Shown one piece after another: positions 1-4,996 of a stretch of DNA of 5,115 nucleotides. Below the pieces are notes generated by a model that made no database searches, was not told the DNA's origin, and saw nothing but the letters and a program-made list of their open reading frames with translations. Where the stretch lies: the NCBI GenBank assembly GCA_026981635.1, contig JALSIF010000050.1:1-5115 (forward strand). The letters are read 5' to 3'. The stretch's first letter is position 1. Every line of letters starts with the position of its first letter. This DNA comes from JALSIF01 sp026981635 [NCBI: bacterium]. GTDB taxonomy: Bacteria > 4484-113 > JALSIF01. Both the position numbers and the translations under genes were made by a program.

Positions 1-1
1 G

Positions 2-1339
2 GACCAGGCGGACGTCTATGTTCTCCCTACCCGAAGTGGGCCCGGGGGGGAGGAGTACTTCCTGTTTGGCAAGTGGAGGAAGTTTGAGGTGAGCGAAGAG
101 CGTTTCCGCTTCGGTGGGGTGGGGGAGAGCGGCGAGGTGAGGGAGGAGCTCTATTACACCGAGATCGGGCCGGTGATTGAGCGGGGGGAGGACTATGTCA
201 GGGTGCTCAGGTGGATAGGTGACCGGCCCGACCGCACCCTGGAGGGGTTCTACGGGCTTATCAGCGCGCGCAGCCTGGAAGAGTTTGAGCGGGCGGTGGA
301 GCAGGTGGCCTACTCGCTCAACTTCCTCTATGCCGACCGGGAGGGCAACATCGCCTATCTGGCCAGCGGCCTCTATCCCCTGCGCCAGTTTGACGGGCGG
401 CGGCTGGTGGACGGGGGCGACCCCAGCAACGACTGGCAGGGGATGGTGGACACCCGCCGCCTGCCCCGGCTGGTAAATCCCCGCCGGGGCTTTCTGGTCT
501 CGGCCAACAACGCCCTGGTGGACGACGGGGTAAGCGACGCCGTCCTGCAGGGAGACCGCTCGGAGGGGCTTCGGGCGCTGACCATTGAGCGGGCCATCCA
601 GGACCTCATCGGGGAGAAGGGCAAGCTCAGTCTGGACGACGCCTGGGAGATTCTCCTTTCCCCCTACGGGCCCCTCTCCCGGGGGCTGGCAGAGAAGTTT
701 GCCGCCATCATCTGGGACTACCGCCAGGGGGAGATCTCCGGGCGGGAGCTTGAGGCGCTGGAGGCCCTGCAGGGCTGGGACGGCTATGCCGACCTGGACA
801 GCGTGGGGGCCACCATCTACAACCTGCTCGTTGCTGAGCTTGTAAAGGAGCTCCTTGAGCCGCTGGCGACGGGCTACACCAACCGGCTCTTCTATGCCAT
901 TTTGAATGACCGGGAGCCCCGCTGGCTGTGGGGGGAGCGGGGCAGGGAGGCGGTGGTAAGTGATGCCTTCTCCCGGGTGGTGGAGCGGCTCGGTGCCCTG
1001 CTGGGCTCCTCTCCCGAGGGGTGGCGCTGGGGAAGGGTGCACGTGATGGACCTATCCCATCCCCTGCCCCTGCTTAGGCCCAAGTCGCCCGGGATGGTGG
1101 GAGTGCCGGGCCAGTTTGACAGCCCCAGTGTGGGCACCTGGACCGACCGGGGGGATGTGCTGGTCTGCTTCCACGGGCCCAACTTCCGCCAGGCGGTGGA
1201 TCTCTCCGACCCCTTCGGCACCTACCGCTCGGTCCTGCCCGGGGGGCAGAGTGACTCGCCCTTCTCCCCCCACTTCGGCGACCAGGTGGAGCTCTACCGC
1301 ACCGGGGGATACAAGACAGCGGTGGGGCGGTGGCCCTAG
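2..1339 (+). CDS. Penicillin acylase family (peptidase S45) protein, C-terminal part, 5' truncated by window edge
   Basis: This is the 3' portion (445 residues) of an S45 N-terminal-nucleophile amidohydrolase. The frame is open from base 2, before the first possible start at 89, so the gene begins outside the window. Seen in order: a DVY...YFLFGKW stretch; TEIGPVI, matching the family's TRHGPVI-type motif; NFLYADREGNIAYLASG, the N-x-x-YAD-x-x-GNI-x-Y signature; an NP-RRGFLVSANN motif with the conserved AsnAsn at 506-511, which by family knowledge lies at the oxyanion hole; GRVHVMDLSHPL; and a closing GGQSDSPFSPHFGDQ block typical of the beta-chain end. Family members are exported precursors that cut themselves into alpha and beta chains, with the new N-terminal Ser as nucleophile. 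The signal peptide, alpha chain and that Ser would lie upstream and are not visible. Substrate (beta-lactam amide, acyl-homoserine lactone or another amide) cannot be told from this part. No terminator with a T tract follows, and pyrD begins 28 nt later. Confidence 0.9.
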   Translation, partial: DQADVYVLPTRSGPGGEEYFLFGKWRKFEVSEERFRFGGVGESGEVREELYYTEIGPVIERGEDYVRVLRWIGDRPDRTLEGFYGLISARSLEEFERAVEQVAYSLNFLYADREGNIAYLASGLYPLRQFDGRRLVDGGDPSNDWQGMVDTRRLPRLVNPRRGFLVSANNALVDDGVSDAVLQGDRSEGLRALTIERAIQDLIGEKGKLSLDDAWEILLSPYGPLSRGLAEKFAAIIWDYRQGEISGRELEALEALQGWDGYADLDSVGATIYNLLVAELVKELLEPLATGYTNRLFYAILNDREPRWLWGERGREAVVSDAFSRVVERLGALLGSSPEGWRWGRVHVMDLSHPLPLLRPKSPGMVGVPGQFDSPSVGTWTDRGDVLVCFHGPNFRQAVDLSDPFGTYRSVLPGGQSDSPFSPHFGDQVELYRTGGYKTAVGRWP

Positions 1340-1349
1340 GGAGCGCGGC

Positions 1350-1368
1350 CGGGCCTATAATCGGCCCG
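1350..1368. repeat. 6-bp inverted repeat with the pyrD -10 box in its loop
   Basis: CGGGCC at 1350-1355 and GGCCCG at 1363-1368 are perfect reverse complements around a 7-nt loop, TATAATC. The repeat spans the -10 and ends on the first base of the pyrD start codon. It could be an operator, or a weak hairpin at the end of the S45 gene. It lacks a T tract, so a classical intrinsic terminator is unlikely. In such G+C-rich DNA a chance 6-bp palindrome is possible. Confidence 0.4.
1356..1361 (+). promoter_or_regulatory. -10 promoter element (TATAAT) for a leaderless pyrD transcript
   Basis: A perfect TATAAT lies in the gap between the S45 gene and pyrD, an otherwise G+C-rich stretch. Its last T is followed by exactly six bases and then the pyrD GTG. 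Since the last base of a -10 box normally sits near -7, transcription would begin at the G of the start codon. No recognisable -35 hexamer lies 16-18 bp upstream (around 1332-1338), so the promoter may be activator dependent, or the match may be fortuitous. Confidence 0.6.
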
Positions 1369-2357
1369 TGGGCGGATCTTCGGCGGCCCAGACGGCGGAA
1401 GGGTTCTCCCTGGAGGTAAGCCTAGGTCCACTGAGGCTAAGCTCTCCACTGATCGGGGCAAGCGGTTGTGTTGCCTTCGGGGAGGAGTACCGCCGGCTCT
1501 ATGAGAACTCCCGCCAGGCGATGGAGGGGTCCTCCATCGCCCAGCTTGGGGCCATCGTCACCAAGGCGGTAAGCCTAAAGCCGCGGGGGGGAAACCCGCC
1601 GCCGCGGGTGGCCGAGACCCCGGCTGGCCTCCTAAACTCCATCGGCCTGCAGAACCCAGGGCTGGACCACTTCCTCGCTGAGCTTGCCCCCAGGCTCAGC
1701 CAGCTCGGCACCAAGGTGATAGTAAACCTGGTGGGGGACACGGCGCAGGAGTTTGCCGAGCTTGCCAGCATCCTCAGCCAGAAGACCGACTTTCCCGCCT
1801 TTGAGCTTGACCTCTCCTGCCCCAACGTGGAGGAGGGGGGCAGGTCCTTTGCCATGAGCCTCCCTTCCCTCAGGGAAGTTATCTCGCGGGTCAGACAGGT
1901 GACCGACCGGTTCCTGATTGCCAAGCTTGCCCCAAACGTCTGTGACATCGGGGAGTTTGCCCAGGCGGCGGTGGAGGCGGGGGCCGACGCCCTCACCGTG
2001 GCCAACACCTGGATCGGGATGGTGGTGGATGTGGAGCGGAGGACAAGCCGCATCGGGCGCACCACCGGAGGCGTTTCGGGGCCTGCCATCCGCCCCCTCA
2101 CCATGGCCCTGGTCCACCGGGTAAGGCAGGCGGTCAGGGTGCCCATCCTTGCCTCGGGGGGGGCGGTGAGAACCCAGGATGTGTTGGAGTATCTGATTGT
2201 GGGGGCGAGCGCGGTACAGATCGGCACCGGCCTGTGGATTGATCCCATGTGTCCGCTAAAGATCAACCGGGGGCTGAGGGAATATCTGGCCCGCCACCGG
2301 ATGAGCCTAGGTGAGCTCATCGGAAGCTTTCAGGCGGAGGTGAGCCGGGGTGGCTAG
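1368..2357 (+). CDS. pyrD: Dihydroorotate dehydrogenase, class 1B-like catalytic subunit
   Basis: Flavoenzyme of de novo pyrimidine synthesis that oxidises dihydroorotate to orotate; 329 aa. Motifs with GTG 1368 as residue 1: N-terminal PLIGASGC (27-34); TKAVSLKPRGGNPPPR (65-80), the flavin/substrate loop; GLLNSIGLQNPG (87-98); LDLSCPN (147-153), whose Cys151 is the catalytic base of class 1 enzymes (class 2 uses Ser); AKLAPN (185-190) with the conserved Lys186; ANTWIGM (212-218); GGVSGPAIRP (234-243); and ASGGAVRTQDVLEYL...GASAVQIGTG (262-288), the FMN-phosphate site. Class 1B enzymes normally work in the cytoplasm with the iron-sulfur flavoprotein PyrK and NAD+. No pyrK or other pyrimidine gene is in the window. 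The reading frame is open further upstream, but GTG 1368 is chosen because the next ATG (1500) would remove the first motifs and because a TATAAT sits at leaderless distance. No Shine-Dalgarno precedes it. The protein is slightly longer than many class 1B enzymes, with about 12 extra N-terminal residues. Confidence 0.93.
   Translation: MGGSSAAQTAEGFSLEVSLGPLRLSSPLIGASGCVAFGEEYRRLYENSRQAMEGSSIAQLGAIVTKAVSLKPRGGNPPPRVAETPAGLLNSIGLQNPGLDHFLAELAPRLSQLGTKVIVNLVGDTAQEFAELASILSQKTDFPAFELDLSCPNVEEGGRSFAMSLPSLREVISRVRQVTDRFLIAKLAPNVCDIGEFAQAAVEAGADALTVANTWIGMVVDVERRTSRIGRTTGGVSGPAIRPLTMALVHRVRQAVRVPILASGGAVRTQDVLEYLIVGASAVQIGTGLWIDPMCPLKINRGLREYLARHRMSLGELIGSFQAEVSRGG
2336..2343 (+). promoter_or_regulatory. 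Strong Shine-Dalgarno fixing the lipoprotein start
   Basis: GGAGGTGA, a full match to the anti-Shine-Dalgarno core, lies inside the end of pyrD, six bases before GTG 2350. It decides the start of the lipoprotein gene and supports translation from a shared message with pyrD. It contrasts with the two first-in-transcript genes in this window, which have no such site. Confidence 0.8.
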
Positions 2358-3342
2358 GGGGCGACTCTGGGGGCGGAACCTGGCCCTCATCGGGCTGGCC
2401 CTGGGCCTTATTGCCGCATCCTGCGGCAAAAGCAACCCCACCGCACCGCCCCCCTTCTCGCCGGAGAGCCTGCTTCGGGCCCAGGTGGTGGCCTCCAGCC
2501 TGCCCCTCAGGGGGGTGGTGGCCCTCCCCGACCTCGGGGCGGTGGCCGCTTTCGGGGAGGAGGTCAGGGTGGTGGGGCTTAACGGCGACGGTACCGACTT
2601 CTTCACCCTCACCGAGGGGCTTAGGAGCCCGCCCTTGGCGGTGGGCTACGCGGCGGAGGAGCGGCTGATGTTTGTGGCCGAGGGAACCGGCCGGCTGGTG
2701 AAGTTTGCCGTACCTCCGGGGCGGCCCCAGGGGGAGGTGGTGGCCGACGAAGAGGGGCTGGCCAGCTTCACCATGCTTAGCTCCGGCCTGATGCTGGTTA
2801 GCGGCCTTAGCGGCTTTCTGAGAAGCTTCACCCACGATCTTGAGCAGCACGCCGAGATGGAGCTGGGCACGGCCCTTAGCCTGATGGCCCCCTTCCCCGA
2901 CCGGCCTCGCTTCCTGGTGGGGGTGAGCCAGGACGGCCGGCTGATGGTGATTGACCTGGGGGAGCTCCAGGTGGTCCAGGAGGAGCAGCTTGAGGAGGCC
3001 GATGTTTCCGCCCTGCTTCCCCTAAGCTCGCGGCCCCTCATCCTGCTTGGCCGCCAGGGCGGCAGGCTCAGCCTGCTCTTCCGGGAGAACCTCTCCGTGC
3101 GGGGGGAGCTTGAGCTGGGGGCGGCGGTCCTCTCCCTGGTGGAGACGGGGGAGGGGAGGGTGATCGCCGGCCTTTCCGACGGGCGGCTGGTGGTGGTTGA
3201 CCCCAGCTTCCCCTCGGTGGTGCGCCAGCTTCCCGCCCACCAGGGGCCGGTCAGGGGACTGGCGGTGATGGGGGGAAGGCTCTACAGCGTGGGGGAGGAC
3301 CGCAGGCTCAAGGTCTGGGATCTCTCCTCGCTCATCAACTGA
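2350..3342 (+). CDS. Predicted lipoprotein with WD40-like beta-propeller
   Basis: 330 aa. A basic start (MARGRLWGRN) is followed by a hydrophobic stretch (11-24) and IAASC-GK (21-27), a lipobox-like site with Cys25 as probable lipidated residue; the -3 position is Ala rather than the usual Leu, so it is not perfect. A Ser/Pro-rich linker (28-40) leads into a repeated beta-strand domain. The last blade is a recognisable WD40 unit: PAHQGPV (295-301), then RLYSVGEDRRLKVWDL (310-325). Earlier blades are weaker, with repeats of the form RLMFVAEGTGRLVKF, FLVGVSQDGRLMVID and RVIAGLSDGRLVVVD at about 40-residue spacing, which fits a single propeller of about seven blades. By analogy it is a membrane-anchored scaffold outside the cytoplasmic membrane; no catalytic motif is seen, and the partner is unknown. 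The gene overlaps pyrD by 8 nt and has a strong Shine-Dalgarno, so the two are probably co-transcribed. Its last 8 nt overlap the end of the opposing lipid kinase gene. Confidence 0.85.
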   Translation: MARGRLWGRNLALIGLALGLIAASCGKSNPTAPPPFSPESLLRAQVVASSLPLRGVVALPDLGAVAAFGEEVRVVGLNGDGTDFFTLTEGLRSPPLAVGYAAEERLMFVAEGTGRLVKFAVPPGRPQGEVVADEEGLASFTMLSSGLMLVSGLSGFLRSFTHDLEQHAEMELGTALSLMAPFPDRPRFLVGVSQDGRLMVIDLGELQVVQEEQLEEADVSALLPLSSRPLILLGRQGGRLSLLFRENLSVRGELELGAAVLSLVETGEGRVIAGLSDGRLVVVDPSFPSVVRQLPAHQGPVRGLAVMGGRLYSVGEDRRLKVWDLSSLIN

Positions 3343-4222
3343 GGGGCGGGGGGACCAGCACGGGAAGCCCGCCGGGGACCACCTCCAGCTTGATCCCCTT
3401 TTCATCCAGGGGGTAGAGCTCGCCGTCCAGGGCGAGGGGGGGCAGGGGATCCTTAGATGAAAGCTCCAGCCGCTTTCCCCTAAACAGGTGGACCTCGCGC
3501 AGGGCCAGGTGGGAGGCGGTGAGCACCCGGGGGAAGCAGTAGAGGAGGCGAAGCTTGCCCCGCGCCTCAATGACCAGAAAGTCCAGCCTGCCGTCGTCAA
3601 GCTCCGCTTCGGGGGTGACTCTCAGGCCGCCTCCGATGCGGTTTGAGTTCATCGCCAGCACCCAGAAGAAGGCGCCCGCGAGGACCTCACTTCCGTCCAC
3701 CCTGATGGTCCCCCGGAGGGGCCTGAGTCCTGCTACGGTGAGGAGGAAGATGGTGGTGTAGCTTCGCTCCAGCAGGCGGGGGACGCGCCTGCGCAGGGCG
3801 AGGGTGGCCGAATCTATCCCCAGGCCGCCGCTGTTGTGGAAGCGGTGGGAGGCGGCGGTGGCCAGGTCTATGGTGCGCTCCCTCACCCCGGCCCAGAGGC
3901 CAGGGTCATACAGTCCCCTTCCTGTCCAGCCCAGGGCGGAGCTGAGGTCGTTTCCCGAGCCGAAGGGGAGGGGGCAGAGCACCTGGCGGGCAGGGTCCAT
4001 GCTGTTTAGCACCCGGTTTACCGTCCCGTCACCGCCGAGGACGATCAGGGTCTGGTGGAGGCCGGCCGACTGGCGGACACGCTCAGCAAGCTCCACCAAA
4101 CTCTCGGGCAGGAGGAGGTCGGCGCCGGGGGACAGCTCCCGCATGAGGTCAAAGAGGCGGCGGGCCTCGCGCCGGCGGCGGGGGTGGGCGATGACCAGGG
4201 GCGAGGGGGGAGGGCCGCCCAC
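3335..4222 (-). CDS. Diacylglycerol/sphingosine kinase-family lipid kinase (DAGK catalytic domain)
   Basis: 295 aa, the usual length of bacterial YegS/DgkB/BmrU-type kinases, which phosphorylate diacylglycerol or related lipids with ATP at the inner face of the membrane. Seen: LIVLGGDGTVN (59-69), the nucleotide-binding GGDGT motif; LPFGSGNDL (85-93), equivalent to GTGND; IDLA (118-121) and FHNSGGLGID (128-137); NSNRIGGGLRVTPEAELDDGRLD (192-214), with the metal-site Asp-Asp-Gly and Asp; and ALDGE (264-268), the conserved C-terminal acidic motif. Odd point: the N-terminal NP-x-x-G motif reads AHPRRRREA (12-20), with His for Asn and no glycine. The GTG start shares one base with the TAG stop of the upstream gene. 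No Shine-Dalgarno is visible, so translation probably depends on reinitiation. The lipid substrate cannot be inferred; undecaprenol or another lipid alcohol is possible. Confidence 0.9.
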   Translation of the reverse strand: MGGPPPSPLVIAHPRRRREARRLFDLMRELSPGADLLLPESLVELAERVRQSAGLHQTLIVLGGDGTVNRVLNSMDPARQVLCPLPFGSGNDLSSALGWTGRGLYDPGLWAGVRERTIDLATAASHRFHNSGGLGIDSATLALRRRVPRLLERSYTTIFLLTVAGLRPLRGTIRVDGSEVLAGAFFWVLAMNSNRIGGGLRVTPEAELDDGRLDFLVIEARGKLRLLYCFPRVLTASHLALREVHLFRGKRLELSSKDPLPPLALDGELYPLDEKGIKLEVVPGGLPVLVPPPLS

Positions 4223-4824
4223 TAGGGCTGGCCGGCAGAGGGGAAGAGGAGGCGCAGGCGCTGGCGGGCAAGGCCGATGGTGCCCGCCCCCTCAATCCTC
4301 ACCTCCACCCGGCCGTCGTCGGTGATGAGGCTTCTTGGCACCTGAACGAAGGTGGGCAGGTCCACCCCCTCGGCCGAGGTCTCCACCGGCACCTGGCGGA
4401 CGGAGAACTCCTCGCCGCTGTCGGGGTTTCTCACCACCAGGGTAACCCCGGCGGAGGAGGGCAGGCCGCCCAGCTCGGGGGCCTGGTCAAATACCTTGGC
4501 CACGATCTGGACCCAGAAGTAGTCGCTCTGATCCCAGCCCTTGGGCAGGAGGTCAAAGAAGTAGCGGGCGGTGTAGTAGCGGCGGAACTTGTAGGGGTTG
4601 GAGGAGGAGAGCCAGCAGACCTTTAGCCGGCGGTCGCGGTCGCCGTTGCACTCAAAGAGGCTGGGGTAGGCGGGCAGCCCCCGAAGCCAGGGGCCGTCCT
4701 CCATGAAGAGGGGGAGATCTGGGCTGGCCTCCACCGGGGTCTCCTCCTGGGCGCGAGGAGCGCCGGCGAGGGCGAAAAGCAGGGGAATCATGACCAACAG
4801 CAGGGGCAGGAATCGCTTCGGCAC
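4222..4824 (-). CDS. Secreted protein of unknown function
   Basis: 200 aa; family not recognised. A clear signal peptide is present: Lys/Arg at 3-4, a hydrophobic core at 5-22 (FLPLLLVMIPLLFALAGA) and a probable cut after APRA (25). No lipobox Cys is present, so the product is probably free in the periplasm or outside. The mature part has two cysteines (59 and 70), 11 apart, which could form a disulfide; an aromatic patch (YKFRRYYTARYFF, about 78-90, and YFWVQIVAKVF); and a C-terminal region of alternating hydrophobic strands ending RVEVRIEG...RQRLRLLF, suggesting a beta-sandwich. GTG 4824 is the start: an in-frame TAG lies four codons upstream, and a promoter is placed for leaderless initiation there. 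It is followed by, and overlaps by one base, the lipid kinase gene, so the two probably form an operon that diverges from nuoA. A role at the cell envelope is only a guess. Confidence 0.82.
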   Translation of the reverse strand: MPKRFLPLLLVMIPLLFALAGAPRAQEETPVEASPDLPLFMEDGPWLRGLPAYPSLFECNGDRDRRLKVCWLSSSNPYKFRRYYTARYFFDLLPKGWDQSDYFWVQIVAKVFDQAPELGGLPSSAGVTLVVRNPDSGEEFSVRQVPVETSAEGVDLPTFVQVPRSLITDDGRVEVRIEGAGTIGLARQRLRLLFPSAGQP

Positions 4825-4830
4825 GGGGGC

Positions 4831-4859
4831 ATTCTAGGGGAAATGAAAAAGCTAGTCAA
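4831..4859 (-). promoter_or_regulatory. Minus-strand sigma70-type promoter (TTGACT - 17 bp - TAGAAT), leaderless
   Basis: Reading the minus strand, TTGACT (4859-4854, 5/6 match to TTGACA) is separated by exactly 17 bp from TAGAAT (4836-4831, 5/6 match to TATAAT). Six bases then lead to GTG 4824, so the predicted first transcribed base is the G of the start codon. This is the best-formed promoter in the window. It would drive the secreted-protein and lipid-kinase genes. Confidence 0.75.
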
Positions 4860-4862
4860 AAG

Positions 4863-4881
4863 GTAACTATAATTGGGTTAC
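4863..4881. repeat. Inverted repeat GTAAC-N9-GTTAC around a TATAAT box
   Basis: GTAAC (4863-4867) and GTTAC (4877-4881) are reverse complements separated by 9 bp that contain the plus-strand TATAAT. The repeat lies in the A+T-rich island between divergent genes, just upstream of the minus-strand -35. A regulator bound here could control either direction. The arms are only 5 bp, so chance is a real alternative. Confidence 0.35.
4868..4873 (+). promoter_or_regulatory. -10 element (TATAAT), distal candidate promoter toward nuoA
   Basis: A perfect TATAAT lies in the A+T-rich island at about 4841-4885 (13 of 45 bases G or C by my count). The predicted transcription start is near 4880, three bases before ATG 4883. 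The matching -35 position (around 4844-4850) has no good hexamer. It would fall between the -10 and -35 of the opposing minus-strand promoter, so the two promoters would overlap and could exclude each other. Confidence 0.5.
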
Positions 4882-4882
4882 A

Positions 4883-4996
4883 ATGCTTGTGGCCTTTATC
4901 ACGAGCGCCCGTCGGCCGACCCTCCGGGGGGCGGCGGCGGGGGAGATGGAAGCTGATACAATCTTGCCGGCCGAGATGCAGGGAGGAGGCAGATGA
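4883..4996 (+). CDS. Candidate small ORF (37 aa) overlapping nuoA by ATGA
   Basis: Hypothetical and weakly supported. An ORF of 37 codons starts with ATG three bases after the predicted start of transcription from TATAAT 4868-4873, and its TGA overlaps the nuoA ATG (ATGA at 4993-4996), the geometry of translational coupling. The peptide begins MLVAFITSARRP and ends AEMQGGGR; it is not recognised, has no clear membrane helix, and its last codons are simply the nuoA Shine-Dalgarno read as Gly/Arg. An open frame of this length is common by chance at this G+C, and nuoA has its own ribosome binding site. Confidence 0.2.
   Translation: MLVAFITSARRPTLRGAAAGEMEADTILPAEMQGGGR
4954..4962 (+). promoter_or_regulatory. 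Extended -10 element (TG-A-TACAAT), proximal nuoA promoter
   Basis: TGATACAAT fits the extended -10 form TGnTATAAT with one mismatch. The predicted start of transcription is near 4969, giving a leader of about 24 nt that contains the nuoA Shine-Dalgarno. The upstream -35 position is a GCG-rich run without a match, which an extended -10 can tolerate. Confidence 0.5.
4981..4989 (+). promoter_or_regulatory. Shine-Dalgarno of nuoA
   Basis: GGGAGGAGG precedes ATG 4993 by 3-6 bases depending on which GGAGG register pairs with 16S rRNA. It fixes the nuoA start and shows that this gene, unlike pyrD and the secreted-protein gene, is not leaderless. Confidence 0.75.

Noticed and set aside
1116-1121. 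Perfect TTGACA hexamer
   Set aside because: It lies in conserved S45 coding sequence, and no A+T-containing -10 follows at 15-19 bp.
1116-1367. In-frame upstream extension of pyrD to TTG 1116
   Set aside because: It would overlap the well-conserved C-terminus of the S45 protein for more than 200 nt. The extension is Pro/Thr/Arg-rich and unlike the PyrD family.
1339-1367. Intrinsic terminator after the S45 gene
   Set aside because: The only hairpin-forming repeat has no downstream T tract and contains the pyrD -10 box.
1412-1576. GGTAAGCCTA occurring twice within about 160 bp
   Set aside because: Both copies are in-frame coding sequence in pyrD (Val-Ser plus Leu), with no further extension. 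This is codon preference, not a repeat element.
1581-1608. G/C-rich hairpin with CCGCGG at both ends
   Set aside because: It encodes the conserved KPRGGNPPPR loop of dihydroorotate dehydrogenase, so codon constraint and base composition explain it.
1499-2320. Long open frame (273 codons) on the minus strand inside pyrD
   Set aside because: It lies antisense to a gene with full family motifs. The peptide is Ser/Arg/Pro-rich without recognisable motifs, as expected from a G+C-rich shadow frame.
3022-3600. Open minus-strand frame crossing the convergent gene junction
   Set aside because: It overlaps the ends of two well-supported genes in another frame and shows no domain, and its composition is that of a shadow frame.
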